Source: JBEKCP01 sp050014815 (GTDB taxonomy: Bacteria; Planctomycetota; Planctomycetia; Pirellulales; Thermoguttaceae). Taken from it: a DNA stretch of 11,874 nt. Position numbers and translations under genes: made by a program. Below, piece by piece: positions 1-7,590 of this stretch. Within the stretch, counting starts at the first letter, position 1; each line of letters opens with the position of its first letter. The notes beneath the pieces are model-generated. The model had not been told where the DNA came from. It saw only the letters and a program-made list of their open reading frames with translations, and did not search any database. Location of the stretch: the NCBI GenBank assembly GCA_050014815.1, contig JBEKCP010000257.1, positions 1 through 11,874 of the forward strand, read 5' to 3'.

Positions 1-221
1 CGCCAGCAGCCTTTCTAGGCGGAAACTCGCGTCGGGGTGAATTTACTTTTGACGCCTGCATGCGGCAGGTCAAAGGCGACCTAAGTCGAGAATGCCGATG
101 GGGTTCTGACGGGGCTTGCCTGCGGTTGGCGTCGGAATCTTGTGTAGATCCAATCAATAGCGGACCGAACCTCTGCGAGTATTGCGGCGACAGCCCGACG
201 AGCTATGTCGACCCGAGCGGC
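1..221 (+). repeat. Cassette leader repeat, copy 1 (truncated by window start)
   Basis: This stretch is homologous to the leaders at 3473, 5520, 7589 and 11543. It shares the runs 'ggcggaaactcgcgtcggggtga', 'ggggttctgacgg' and 'tcggaatcttgtgtagatccaat' with copy 2. It ends at the DPSG codons, after which sequence similarity to the other copies stops. Confidence 0.85.
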
Positions 222-1022
222 ATGGCCCCTTTGGGATTTCCAGAAATACAAGAGCTTTCAACATCTCCGATCTCGGTTGGGTCCGAAATAACGACGGCTA
301 GCCAACTTAGGGAATGGATCAGGGACCAAGCGATCGACAAGTTCTTCACGAAGCTGAAAGGTAGCTTGGGAGAGGGAGCGGACTGGGCGGTGGGCAACTA
401 TCAAAAGGCGACTTTGTCGATGTTGGGCCTAAGCGGAATCGTCTTGGGGGGCGCGCCCTCGGGTGTCTACGTCGACGACGACAAATGCATCTGCGACTTT
501 AGCAAGACGAAGTTGGCGTTTATGGCGTGGACGGTCGCGCTGGTTGAGGAGGCAGCGCAGGAGCCCTATGGGTGGTATAAGAACGGAAGCCTGCAACCGC
601 AGACAGTCCACGGCCCGGCCTTAACGCAGGACCACGAGGCCTGGCACACCAACGGTCCTATTGCCCGGCCGGCTCAGGTAATACGGCAGCTAATGAAGAG
701 CGGCCAGATACCCAACAGGCAGGGCTACGTCAAGGGGGCCGGATTGATTCTAGGAGAGGTCAACAGGTTTCTTTCCGCTTCGAGCAAGTACCCAAAGGAC
801 CATCCCGAAGCGCGGAACGACGACTGGTGTCAGACGCAGGCAAAGAAGGCCGTCGATTTCTTCTTGGCACAGATGAACTGGATTCTCAACAACGGCTACT
901 GGCATGACCCCGAAAACAAGCTATTGAACACGGAGGCAATCCCTCCGCAGCCGAAATTGCCGCCACCCGGGCAAGTGCCGCGCATGCCGTCCCCCGGGGA
1001 TTGGAACTACGAGGCCCCGTGA
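1..1022 (+). CDS. Orphan Rhs-tip protein, cassette 1 (5' end outside window), HEAWH-containing C-terminal domain
   Basis: The frame is open from base 3, upstream of the internal ATG at 60. Codons 3-59 encode the same PAAFLGGNSRRGEF-like leader that follows the ATG of the other cassettes, so the true start lies before the window. The leader ends in the Rhs-core junction (NLCEYCGDSPTSYVDPSG, ending near base 221). The variable domain (about 222-1022) contains DHEAWH at 633-647, an HExxH zinc-peptidase-type motif, followed by a Cys-containing helix-like stretch (DDWCQTQAKKAVDFF) and a Pro-rich tail. I infer a polymorphic toxin-like tip, possibly a metallopeptidase; I do not recognise the family and the HExxH alone is weak evidence. 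No export signal is visible in the part present. The next gene, a WG-repeat protein, starts 106 bp downstream and is the candidate partner. Confidence 0.75.
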   Translation, partial: PAAFLGGNSRRGEFTFDACMRQVKGDLSRECRWGSDGACLRLASESCVDPINSGPNLCEYCGDSPTSYVDPSGMAPLGFPEIQELSTSPISVGSEITTASQLREWIRDQAIDKFFTKLKGSLGEGADWAVGNYQKATLSMLGLSGIVLGGAPSGVYVDDDKCICDFSKTKLAFMAWTVALVEEAAQEPYGWYKNGSLQPQTVHGPALTQDHEAWHTNGPIARPAQVIRQLMKSGQIPNRQGYVKGAGLILGEVNRFLSASSKYPKDHPEARNDDWCQTQAKKAVDFFLAQMNWILNNGYWHDPENKLLNTEAIPPQPKLPPPGQVPRMPSPGDWNYEAP

Positions 1023-1128
1023 ACGTGTGATTTCGCGCCGCAAGACCTCCTCGCTCCTCATGAGCAGCAAGGCGGTGCACATCGACGTTGGTGCGCCGCT
1101 CGGGGTCGGGTGTTGGAGGGAGGACGAC

Positions 1129-3318
1129 ATGAAAAGAATCGAAAGTGAGGACGCCCGGGCTCGCGCTGCGCGAGTTCTGGTCTGGGTTGCCTTGGGCGTG
1201 TTGAGTTTAACGGCGCTGGCCCTCGCCGGCCCATCGCTTGTGCAGGCCGCGGCAAGGCCTATTTCGAGGGACGGGTTGCCCCTGCCGGCTGCCGCGGGCG
1301 CGGTGGTCACGGATGGCATCCGTGTGATATCCACTTCACGCGACTACGGGTACATCGACCGCGCGGGAAAAACCCTGCCCTTGCCGAAGGCAGAGTTTGT
1401 TCACCTCTGCCGTTTTCAGGAAGGATTGGCAGCGGTTGAGATAAAGCTTCCTGCCGATCAGTCATGGGGGCCCGAGCATTGGGGCTTTATCAATGAGGAG
1501 GGGCGATTCGTTGTCCCGCCGAGGTTCCAGTACGCCTGCGACCTCCACGAGGGGCTGGCGGCGGTGAACCTCGGGGGTAAGCCCGGCGGTGGGGCGGACC
1601 CGATTGGGGCAACTCCTATGGTGGACCACGAGGGGAGGCACTTCGTCTACCCGGTCGGAGGCGGGAAATGGGGCTTCATCGACAAGCGCGGTGAATTCGT
1701 CGTCAAGCCGGCTTACGATCACGCTGAGTCATTCTCGGAAGGTCTGGCATGTGTCTCCGTCGGTGAGGACGTAGTTTACATCAACAGAGCAGGGCAGGTC
1801 GTTATCAGGCTTCCTCCGGGGAACATGGGAGGCCGTTTCTCAGATGGATTGGCCACGTTCACAGAACGGTGCAAATTCGGCTACATCGACTCTAGTGGGA
1901 GCAAGCAGTACACCGACATGCATCTCGACGAGCGGGGGAACATGGTTTTCAAGGTCCCGTCGCGGAGGGGAAAACATTTCACAGAGTGGGGAAGATCCGG
2001 CTACATGGACGTTGCCGGAAAACGGGTCACTTCCGCCCGGTTCTTCGCGGCCTGGGAGTTCTCGTGCGGCCTCGCCCGGGTCACGATGTCCGAGCACGGT
2101 AAAGTTGGCTACATCGATAAATCCGGCACCATAGCGATCGAGCCCGGATTCGATCGAGCGTCTCGCTTCTCCGAAGGCATGGCAGCGGTGTGGGTCGGGG
2201 ACAAGGTGGGATTCATCGGCACCTCCGGCAGAATGGTCATTCCGGCCCGCTACGAATTGGCATTTGATTTCTCCGAGGGCTTGGCGCCCGTCCGAATGGA
2301 CGGTCAATGGGGCTACATCGACAGGACGGGCAAGGTCGCGATTGCCTCACGTTTCGTCGGGGCTGGGTTGTTCCGCGATGGGATCGCTCGTGTGGCAACC
2401 GCCGGGCGCACCTACGGCAAGATCAATGAGTACGTGGGCCATGGCACCTGGGGGTATATTGACCGGACCGGCAAGTTCATCATTACACCACAGTTCGACG
2501 AGGCCCTCGACTTCGCGGAAGGCAAGGCGGTTGTCACCAAGTACGCCAAGTATGGCCTCACGGACGCGCAGGGCAACGTAATTACCGCCCCGTGCTACGA
2601 CGAAATCGGCGTTTTCAACGAGGGGCTCGTGGCAGTTTACCAGAACGGGCGCGGCGGATTCATCGACCCATTCACGGGCCGAGTCGCGATTTCGCTTCGG
2701 TTCGACCTTGTCGACGGCTTCTCCTGTGGAAGGGCGGCCGTCCGCGAAAACCTAAAGTGGGGCTTTATCGATAAATCGGGCGCCTTCGCCGTAAGGCCCC
2801 AGTACTCGCAGGTATCGGGCTTCTCCGAGGGGCTTGCTGCGGTGGCCGTCGCCACGGGAAGCGAACCCGGCGCTCCCAGCAAATGGGCCTACATCGATAC
2901 CGATGGGAAGACCGTCATCCGGCCGCAATTCGGCTCGGCTGGGAACTTCTCGGAAGGGCTGGCTTCCGCCTCGCGGTACGTTGATGGGGCCACTATCGGG
3001 AAGGAAGGCTACATCGATAGAAGTGGGATAATGGTGATCGAGCCGAAGTTCGATTATGCTTGCGAGTTTCACGAGGGGTTGGCTCGCGTGTGCATTCGTC
3101 CGAAGAACGCGCCTCGCGAAGACGGGGAGGATAAGGAGGCGCAGCCTGGTGGTAAATGGGGCTTCATCGACAAGACGGGCCAGTTTGTCGTTAAGCCGCG
3201 ATTTTCCCGGGCAGACGATTTTATCCGCGGCCGAGCGGCAGTGTTCGATGGAAAGGAGGAGTACGAGGTGGATGCAAAGGGGGTCGTCTACCTGGTGAAG
3301 AGGGAAAAGAAAAAGTGA
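1129..3318 (+). CDS. Exported WG-repeat (KWG-type) protein
   Basis: The protein is 729 aa from ATG 1129, chosen because GGAGGGAGG (1115-1123) lies just upstream; a GTG at 1027 is in frame but has no such site. Residues 1-40 look like a Sec signal or membrane anchor: MKR plus a charged stretch, then VLVWVALGVLSLTALALAG, then an AQAAARP-like cleavage region. The rest is about 16 tandem repeats of roughly 35 aa with the pattern W/x-G-F/Y-I-D-K/R-x-G-x-x-V/I-x-x-P-x-F-(D)-x-A-x-x-F-x-E-G-L-A-x-V, as in KWGFIDK...EGLAAV. This is the WG (KWG Leptospira) repeat, usually a binding scaffold with no known catalysis. Several repeats are degenerate (near 1745-1980) and two carry insertions of 10-30 aa. 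Its position directly after Rhs tip 1 makes it that tip's candidate immunity or accessory protein; this is inference only. Confidence 0.9.
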   Translation: MKRIESEDARARAARVLVWVALGVLSLTALALAGPSLVQAAARPISRDGLPLPAAAGAVVTDGIRVISTSRDYGYIDRAGKTLPLPKAEFVHLCRFQEGLAAVEIKLPADQSWGPEHWGFINEEGRFVVPPRFQYACDLHEGLAAVNLGGKPGGGADPIGATPMVDHEGRHFVYPVGGGKWGFIDKRGEFVVKPAYDHAESFSEGLACVSVGEDVVYINRAGQVVIRLPPGNMGGRFSDGLATFTERCKFGYIDSSGSKQYTDMHLDERGNMVFKVPSRRGKHFTEWGRSGYMDVAGKRVTSARFFAAWEFSCGLARVTMSEHGKVGYIDKSGTIAIEPGFDRASRFSEGMAAVWVGDKVGFIGTSGRMVIPARYELAFDFSEGLAPVRMDGQWGYIDRTGKVAIASRFVGAGLFRDGIARVATAGRTYGKINEYVGHGTWGYIDRTGKFIITPQFDEALDFAEGKAVVTKYAKYGLTDAQGNVITAPCYDEIGVFNEGLVAVYQNGRGGFIDPFTGRVAISLRFDLVDGFSCGRAAVRENLKWGFIDKSGAFAVRPQYSQVSGFSEGLAAVAVATGSEPGAPSKWAYIDTDGKTVIRPQFGSAGNFSEGLASASRYVDGATIGKEGYIDRSGIMVIEPKFDYACEFHEGLARVCIRPKNAPREDGEDKEAQPGGKWGFIDKTGQFVVKPRFSRADDFIRGRAAVFDGKEEYEVDAKGVVYLVKREKKK

Positions 3319-3472
3319 CGGGTGCGTTCATAGCATCCGTGATGCCAGAAGGGGAAACCGGAGGCAGGCTTTCAATGCTAGGTTTGGGCGGAGGAGAACC
3401 CGGCCGCACCATCGCCTCGCTAATCAGGAGCAGCGGCACGACGAACATGCTCAACGCCGCAACTGCCCACTG

Positions 3473-3779
3473 GGCTCGCTTCGCTGACGACCATTTCGGG
3501 GTATAGGCAGCCATGAACGGCACGCACCTACGCTCTGAATCGCGCCAAGGGCCGGCGGCCTTTTTAGGCGGAAACTCGCGTCGGGGTGACTTCATTCTTG
3601 ACGCCCATACGTGGCAGGTTGAAGGTCACGTAAGTCGAGGCGGGCGATGGGGTTCTGACGGCGATTGCCTTGGGTTGATGTCGGAATCTTGTGTAGATCC
3701 AATAGGGCTAGCGCCGGATACGAATCTGTGCCGCTATTGCGATAACGCCCCGACGGACGCGACGGACCCCGGTGGACTC
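3473..3779 (+). repeat. Cassette leader repeat, copy 2
   Basis: Homology begins upstream of the gene at 'ggctcgcttcg', continues through 'gacgaccatttcggggtata' and the ATG at 3513, and ends at the DPGGL codons. The 154 bp between the previous stop (3318) and this repeat contain nothing I recognise; a 63-codon GTG frame there runs into the repeat and looks spurious. Confidence 0.85.
3502..3507 (+). promoter_or_regulatory. Degenerate -10 box of cassette 2 (TATAGG)
   Basis: This aligns with TATAAT in copies 3, 4 and 5 but reads TATAGG, and only 5 nt separate it from the ATG instead of 7-8. If the box is the real promoter, cassette 2 may be weakly expressed or silent. No convincing -35 element is seen. 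Confidence 0.35.
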
Positions 3780-4511
3780 AAGATCGTGATCCGGGGTATC
3801 GGCACCGAACGCACGTTTTCCGAGATTCAGAAGAATGACGAGTTCTTTGAAAAGGTCCTGTCAGCCTTTCAGGCTGTCGTCGGCGATTGTGCGAGACTCA
3901 AATTCGTGAACACAGAGCGTCTCAGCTACGGAACGCCGCGAAGAAATATGTACCACTACGCCGAGATTGGTTTCACGGAGAAATCGCCACGGGGCAAGAA
4001 ATGCAAGTGCGATGCGTGTTGGCAGGACTTGAAGAAGGCGATTGAGTCCACGGACACGTTCCCCATCGAGATGACGCGCTCGACAAAGACGAGCCAGAAC
4101 GGCTGGAACTCGAAGGATAACGTCGCAGTTGTCAATCCCGACTGGCAGCCGCTCCTTTGGGAACTCGTTCCCGTCGGTCCCAAGGCAAAACCGACGGGCG
4201 CCATTCTTGTCGCGTGGCCGACGGAGTTCGCCCCGTTTCTGTGGCACGAAGTCATCGGCCACGGGTTTCACGGTCTTCCTCAGCACGACCCGAGCGTACA
4301 GAACTTCATCGACCCGAGGTCGACGTACTACGACCCCGTAATCCAGATCGAGAACATGGCCCGACTTTGTCTTGGGTTGAGGGAGCGGGTTCATCAGTAC
4401 TATACGTCAGCGGCTTATCAGAATCCCCAGAAATGCGACGTGCGGCCCTATACCGCGCCTATTCCGCCGCCGCGCGACTACCCGAACGGACCGGAAATCG
4501 GCGCCCGCTAG
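3513..4511 (+). CDS. Orphan Rhs-tip protein, cassette 2, HEVIGH putative metallopeptidase tip
   Basis: The protein is 332 aa. Residues 1-62 are the shared leader (MNGTHLRSES...SCVDP) and 63-89 the Rhs-core junction (NLCRYCDNAPTDATDPGGL). The variable domain contains FLWHEVIGHGFHG with His245, Glu246 and His250. This is HEx3H, the spacing of the HELLGH motif of dipeptidyl peptidase III (M49), not classical HExxH. A downstream IENMARLCLG segment supplies Glu280, a plausible third zinc ligand in gluzincin fashion. From this I infer a zinc-dependent peptidase-like toxin tip; no other M49 feature is visible, so the resemblance may be convergent. An earlier KCKCDAC cluster could bind metal. The gene is followed after 15 bp by a membrane protein, the tightest spacing in the array, which suggests co-transcription and a toxin/immunity pair. 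Confidence 0.85.
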   Translation: MNGTHLRSESRQGPAAFLGGNSRRGDFILDAHTWQVEGHVSRGGRWGSDGDCLGLMSESCVDPIGLAPDTNLCRYCDNAPTDATDPGGLKIVIRGIGTERTFSEIQKNDEFFEKVLSAFQAVVGDCARLKFVNTERLSYGTPRRNMYHYAEIGFTEKSPRGKKCKCDACWQDLKKAIESTDTFPIEMTRSTKTSQNGWNSKDNVAVVNPDWQPLLWELVPVGPKAKPTGAILVAWPTEFAPFLWHEVIGHGFHGLPQHDPSVQNFIDPRSTYYDPVIQIENMARLCLGLRERVHQYYTSAAYQNPQKCDVRPYTAPIPPPRDYPNGPEIGAR

Positions 4512-4526
4512 TGGGGCTGGCTGACG

Positions 4527-5345
4527 ATGAAACGTACAGATTCGTTTATGCTCGGCATGATGACCTTTGTCGCAGCCAACTGCATTTCGTATTTCGCGTA
4601 TAGCGGTGCGCCTTACGTGACCGGGTGGGGTAGATCGCCGGGAGGGCGGGAGATATTTGAGGAGGCTGGCTTTCCGTTCGTCAGCTATAGCGTGGCCGAA
4701 GGCTATGCGCCGCACTTTTTTTTGTCCTGGGTCAATTGCCTGAGGAACTGCGTCGTGGCGGTAATCGGAAGCTGCGCGCTTTCAACGTGCGCGGCGAAGC
4801 ACCTGGCGCCGCTCTGGCCGGGGCACTCCAGGGGATTCCGTTGCTCGGCACGTGGACTGCTAGGGGTCACGACCCTCGTCTGCGCCCTGCTCGGAATCGG
4901 AATGATATCTCGGCGTTGGGGTCTTGTCGTGAGGGACGCGGTGTGCCTTGGGGGCCCGGTTTCTGTATACGCTTGGTGCTCGTATCGTCGCCAGCTAGGT
5001 TGGACCCGCCTAACGCTGGCTGCGGTCGGGATAACCCTGCTAACGCTCGTAATGGACCTCCGGTATCAAGAGCCGCCCATTGATGGCCGTGCAATGGTGA
5101 GGGCAGTACAGCCTATTGCCGAGCCACAATGGGGGGCGAGCGCGGCGGAGCACGATGAGTACGTCTTGCTCAGCTTCACGAGGCTTTTCTCCACGATCAC
5201 GGTGGTCAGGGCTATCGTGCCCGTTTTCGGCTTGATGTCTTTGTTGGTTATTCTGGACGCTGTGGACGCCCTTACGGGAGGCAGAATACGTCACGGGGTT
5301 TTGAGGCAACTTGGCCGGGAGAAAAGGCGGGAGAAAAAAGGGTAG
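4527..5345 (+). CDS. Multi-pass membrane protein, candidate immunity partner of cassette 2
   Basis: The protein is 272 aa. The ATG lies 15 bp after the upstream stop, with a weak GGGG (4513-4516) as possible ribosome site. Hydrophobic segments lie near residues 8-26, 64-90, 110-127, 135-150, 162-178 and 222-246, so five or six membrane passes are likely. The stretch RCSARGLLGVTTLVCALLG resembles a segment common in planctomycete membrane proteins. No catalytic family is recognised. The C-terminus is very basic (REKRREKKG), and its stop codon TAG (5343-5345) coincides with the likely edge of a minus-strand group II intron remnant, so the original C-terminus may have been altered. Membrane immunity proteins are known for several polymorphic toxins, but the role here rests on position alone. 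Confidence 0.75.
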   Translation: MKRTDSFMLGMMTFVAANCISYFAYSGAPYVTGWGRSPGGREIFEEAGFPFVSYSVAEGYAPHFFLSWVNCLRNCVVAVIGSCALSTCAAKHLAPLWPGHSRGFRCSARGLLGVTTLVCALLGIGMISRRWGLVVRDAVCLGGPVSVYAWCSYRRQLGWTRLTLAAVGITLLTLVMDLRYQEPPIDGRAMVRAVQPIAEPQWGASAAEHDEYVLLSFTRLFSTITVVRAIVPVFGLMSLLVILDAVDALTGGRIRHGVLRQLGREKRREKKG

Positions 5346-5515
5346 AGTCGAGAGGTGGCGCGGTGGGGTAGGCTTCGACATATTCTGTTTCGGGGTTTCC
5401 CCGGCTGTGTCTCAATAGTCGCATCCTGTGCTCCGTTTCCACCTCCCGCTCATCGAACCGGATGGGCGGATTTCTCGCATCCGGCTCCCGGACAAGGTTC
5501 GTGGTCCCGCCCATA
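5342..5515 (-). mobile_element. Group II intron remnant, 3' end only (domains V-VI)
   Basis: On the minus strand this stretch contains a canonical domain V (5454-5487), then a segment of about 111 nt ending in ...GACTCTAC|CC, which matches the AY ending of group II introns. The maturase gene and domains I-IV are gone; the fragment joins the cassette 3 leader directly at about 5515-5520. The exact 3' boundary (5342 or 5343) is a judgement from the CTCTAC ending and from the point where the upstream coding sequence stops. This remnant differs from the intact intron at 8924 in its domain V sequence, so it came from another intron lineage. Confidence 0.65.
5454..5487 (-). ncRNA. Group II intron domain V (orphan)
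   Basis: The minus-strand 34-mer starts GAGCCGGATGCG and ends ATCCGGTTCG. GAGCCGGAT pairs with ATCCGGTTC across a two-base bulge, then GCG pairs with CGC around a GAAA-containing loop. It has the AGC catalytic triad and the canonical 34-nt length. Confidence 0.8.
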
Positions 5516-5519
5516 ACCG

Positions 5520-5801
5520 CTTCGGGGTATAATAGTGACCATGAACGGCACGTGCCTACGCTCTGAACCGCGCCGAGCGCCAGCGGCCCTTCTTGGCGAA
5601 AACTCGCGTCGGGGTGAATTTGTCCTCGACGGCCGCATGCGGCAGGCTGGATGGCACGTAAGTCGAGGCGGGCGATTGGGTTCTGACGGGGCTTGCCTGG
5701 CGAGGGCGTCGGGGTCTTGTGTTGATCCGATGGCGAGTGGGTCGAACCTCTACGAGTATTGCGGCGACGACGCAACGAACGGGACGGACCCGAGCGGGCT
5801 G
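5520..5801 (+). repeat. Cassette leader repeat, copy 3
   Basis: Only 'cttcggggtataata' of the upstream part is kept, because the group II intron remnant replaces the rest. The coding part runs to the DPSGL codons. Bases 5635-5731 are identical over 97 bp to 7726-7822 in copy 4. Confidence 0.9.
5528..5533 (+). promoter_or_regulatory. -10 box TATAAT of cassette 3
   Basis: This is a perfect TATAAT in the conserved context 'cggggTATAATag', 7 nt before ATG 5541. No clear -35 element is found 16-18 bp upstream. If used, transcription would start at or next to the ATG, giving a leaderless mRNA. Confidence 0.5.
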
Positions 5802-6614
5802 GAGATTATCTCGCACTGCGACCTTAAGACCTACTTGCAAAAACACATCTCCTACACCGAGACGGGCTGGCTTTGTACCAAGGGTTCGACCGGCTATTTC
5901 TATGGTCGCTACGCCGGCGGCGACAACGTCACTAAATTCGGTGATTCGCTGGAGTCGGTTATTCTTTTCCAAATGGCCGACTCTTCCTACAAGTACCGAG
6001 TGAAGGGATCAACGGAGGAAGACTGCCTCGCAAACATCAAGAAGCAGGTCGAGGCACGACTGCGAATCGTCGAGAAGGCGCGAAATATGAGAAGCAGTTT
6101 TGGCAGCGACCAGCAAAATGTCCTCGACGCGCTCAAGCAGAAAACTGTAAGCCCGGACCAGCTTTATACCCAGTTCAACAACGCGGGTGCTACGTTTGCG
6201 TGCAATCTAGGCGCTCAGTTGGCGTTTTACGGGGGAATTGGGAACTGGGGCGGCTCCAGTACACGGAAACTACAGGGTGACTGGGTGCCTGGCGACTGGG
6301 GGTACATATCCAACAAAGCGTGGAAGAACCTGGGCACCTCCCTGGTCGGAGTGCCCGGGTGGTCGGCGATGTACGCAGGGGAAAACATAATCTGCGTGGG
6401 CGACGATCAGTATTGGGGCCATAGCCCGAAAGCGGAAGATGTTCGTTCGATGCAGCAGTGGTTTGATGAGATCCGCTCCTGGACGTACACGACACCGCCG
6501 CAGTATACCGCGAATTACTACTTCTTTCAAGTGTCCTGGGGGCGCAGGACCGTGAACGGCGAACCGGAGGTCTCTGGTAATGTCACGTTTCCAACCGTGG
6601 GCCTTGAGAAATAA
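5541..6614 (+). CDS. Orphan Rhs-tip protein, cassette 3, Tgl-type transglutaminase-like tip
   Basis: The protein is 357 aa from ATG 5541. An in-frame GTG at 5535 is rejected because the ATG aligns with all other cassettes. Residues 1-62 are the leader, then NLYEYCGDDATNGTDPSGL to residue 87. The variable domain holds FACNLGAQL (Cys221), VPGDWGYISN, AGENIICVGDD (Glu281) and QYWGHS (His294). In Bacillus Tgl (protein-glutamine gamma-glutamyltransferase) the Cys/Glu/His triad is Cys116, Glu187, His200; the Glu-His spacing of 13 is the same here, and the GDW-Y-N and GEN...GH contexts agree. I infer a transglutaminase fold that crosslinks or deamidates glutamine side chains of target proteins. Residues 88-200 are not recognised and include a helical stretch. 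The gene is followed after 76 bp by an anchored LRR protein. A weak hairpin (CCCCG...CGGGG, 6617-6632) just after the stop lacks a T-run. Confidence 0.85.
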   Translation: MNGTCLRSEPRRAPAALLGENSRRGEFVLDGRMRQAGWHVSRGGRLGSDGACLARASGSCVDPMASGSNLYEYCGDDATNGTDPSGLEIISHCDLKTYLQKHISYTETGWLCTKGSTGYFYGRYAGGDNVTKFGDSLESVILFQMADSSYKYRVKGSTEEDCLANIKKQVEARLRIVEKARNMRSSFGSDQQNVLDALKQKTVSPDQLYTQFNNAGATFACNLGAQLAFYGGIGNWGGSSTRKLQGDWVPGDWGYISNKAWKNLGTSLVGVPGWSAMYAGENIICVGDDQYWGHSPKAEDVRSMQQWFDEIRSWTYTTPPQYTANYYFFQVSWGRRTVNGEPEVSGNVTFPTVGLEK

Positions 6615-6690
6615 TTCCCCGTTTTGCCGGGGTCTCTGGCCGGGGCAGTAGCGCGTCACGCGGCGAGGTCGGGCAGGGGGTCCAAGGAAG

Positions 6691-7476
6691 ATGACGCGAC
6701 GCAGGTTCGGCATAACCGCTTCGCTGATCGCGGCTGTTTCAGTGGCGTGCCTGGCAGCATGTGCCCGGCTCGTGGTTGGCGTGCGCGCGGCGGCGGAGCA
6801 AAAACGGCTGGTGCAGGAAATTCGCAGCCACGGCGGGAAGGTCAGATACGCCTACGAGTATATCAGGAGCGTCCCACAGCCATCCCCTCTCCTCGTGAGT
6901 ATTTTCGGACTGGATTTCTGCGCGGATGTCACGGAGGTAGGGTTTCCAAAAGGGACCGCCACTGACGCCCTGGTGCGAGCAACCAGCCGCCTACGAAGTC
7001 TGGAGTCTCTTATCGTCCTTGATAGCCCGGTTACCGATGCGGGGCTAGAATCTGTCGCCTCACTTAGGAAACTCGCAAGTCTCACTTTATGCGGGACCGA
7101 GGTAGGCGACGCGGGCATCAAATGGCTCCGCGGCCTGACGCGTCTACGTTTTCTGGATCTGGACCGAACAAAGGTCACAGACTCCGGTTTGGCGGAGCTC
7201 CACGAACTTGGCGAGCTGCATTGCTTATTGGTTCGCAGGACTCGCGTAACGGAGGATGGGCTGGCGAACCTTCGCAGCCTGCCACTCCTCGATGTCGTGA
7301 ACGTTTCTGTGGGTGGCGATCGCGGGCTGGACGTGAGCAGGCTCCAGCGAGCGCTGCCGAGGTGCTTGATCTGCGGCGAGGATGATATGGGTAGAACAGC
7401 GTACTATCCGGGAGAGGCATGGGCGAGAAAACGGGATTGTGCCAAGAAGCTTGGAAAAGGAGGCCAACGCACATGA
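6691..7476 (+). CDS. Anchored leucine-rich-repeat protein (partner of cassette 3)
   Basis: The protein is 261 aa. The N-terminus MTRRRFGITASLIAAVSVACLAAC is a signal-anchor or, with LAAC at residues 21-24, a possible lipobox. A helical linker follows (EQKRLVQEIRSHGGK). Residues about 101-207 form four or five LRRs of about 24 aa with the pattern L..L.L..T.VTDAGL..L, a type very common in planctomycetes. The tail (208-261) is Cys-containing and basic. LRR domains bind proteins and have no catalysis. Placed next to a transglutaminase-like tip, it could bind and block that tip at the membrane; this is inference. AAGGAAG directly precedes the ATG, with a G-run 10 nt upstream as an alternative ribosome site. 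The related LRR protein at 8246 shares the VTEDGx(A/R)(N/G)L ending. Confidence 0.8.
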   Translation: MTRRRFGITASLIAAVSVACLAACARLVVGVRAAAEQKRLVQEIRSHGGKVRYAYEYIRSVPQPSPLLVSIFGLDFCADVTEVGFPKGTATDALVRATSRLRSLESLIVLDSPVTDAGLESVASLRKLASLTLCGTEVGDAGIKWLRGLTRLRFLDLDRTKVTDSGLAELHELGELHCLLVRRTRVTEDGLANLRSLPLLDVVNVSVGGDRGLDVSRLQRALPRCLICGEDDMGRTAYYPGEAWARKRDCAKKLGKGGQRT

Positions 7477-7590
7477 AGTGAGTTGAAAACCTTTGCAGGA
7501 GCCCTGCGGGTGAAAGCCCGCTCAGGAGAGCCTGACCAGCACCTGAAAGCCAGCCTTGCGCGGTCAGCGGTTCCCTTCCGGCACGCAAGG
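7477..7590 (+). mobile_element. Probable group II intron domain I fragment
   Basis: The stretch 'gtgagttgaaaacc', 'caggagccctgcggg', 'tgaaagcccgctcagg', 'gagcctgaccagc', 'ctgaaagccagcc' has the look of bacterial group II intron domain I. It contains a nested hairpin (CCTG-CGGG-tgaaag-CCCG-CAGG, about 7503-7526) and a flanking 7-bp inverted repeat CCTTGCG/CGCAAGG (7554-7560 and 7584-7590). No maturase follows; it runs straight into cassette leader copy 4. The assignment rests on my recollection of such introns, not on a search. Confidence 0.45.

Noticed and set aside
1027..1128. GTG 1027 as start of the WG-repeat protein
   Set aside because: It would put 34 unlikely residues before a normal signal sequence; ATG 1129 has a strong GGAGGGAGG site.
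3315..3506. A 63-codon + strand frame starting with GTG that overlaps the WG-repeat stop, with a matching hydrophobic frame on the opposite strand (3221-3595)
   Set aside because: The frame runs into the non-coding part of leader copy 2, has no ribosome site, and neither strand gives a protein I recognise.
6617..6632. Hairpin CCCCG-ttttgc-CGGGG after cassette 3 as a terminator
   Set aside because: The stem is only 5 bp and there is no T-run after it; termination here would also separate the tip from its partner.
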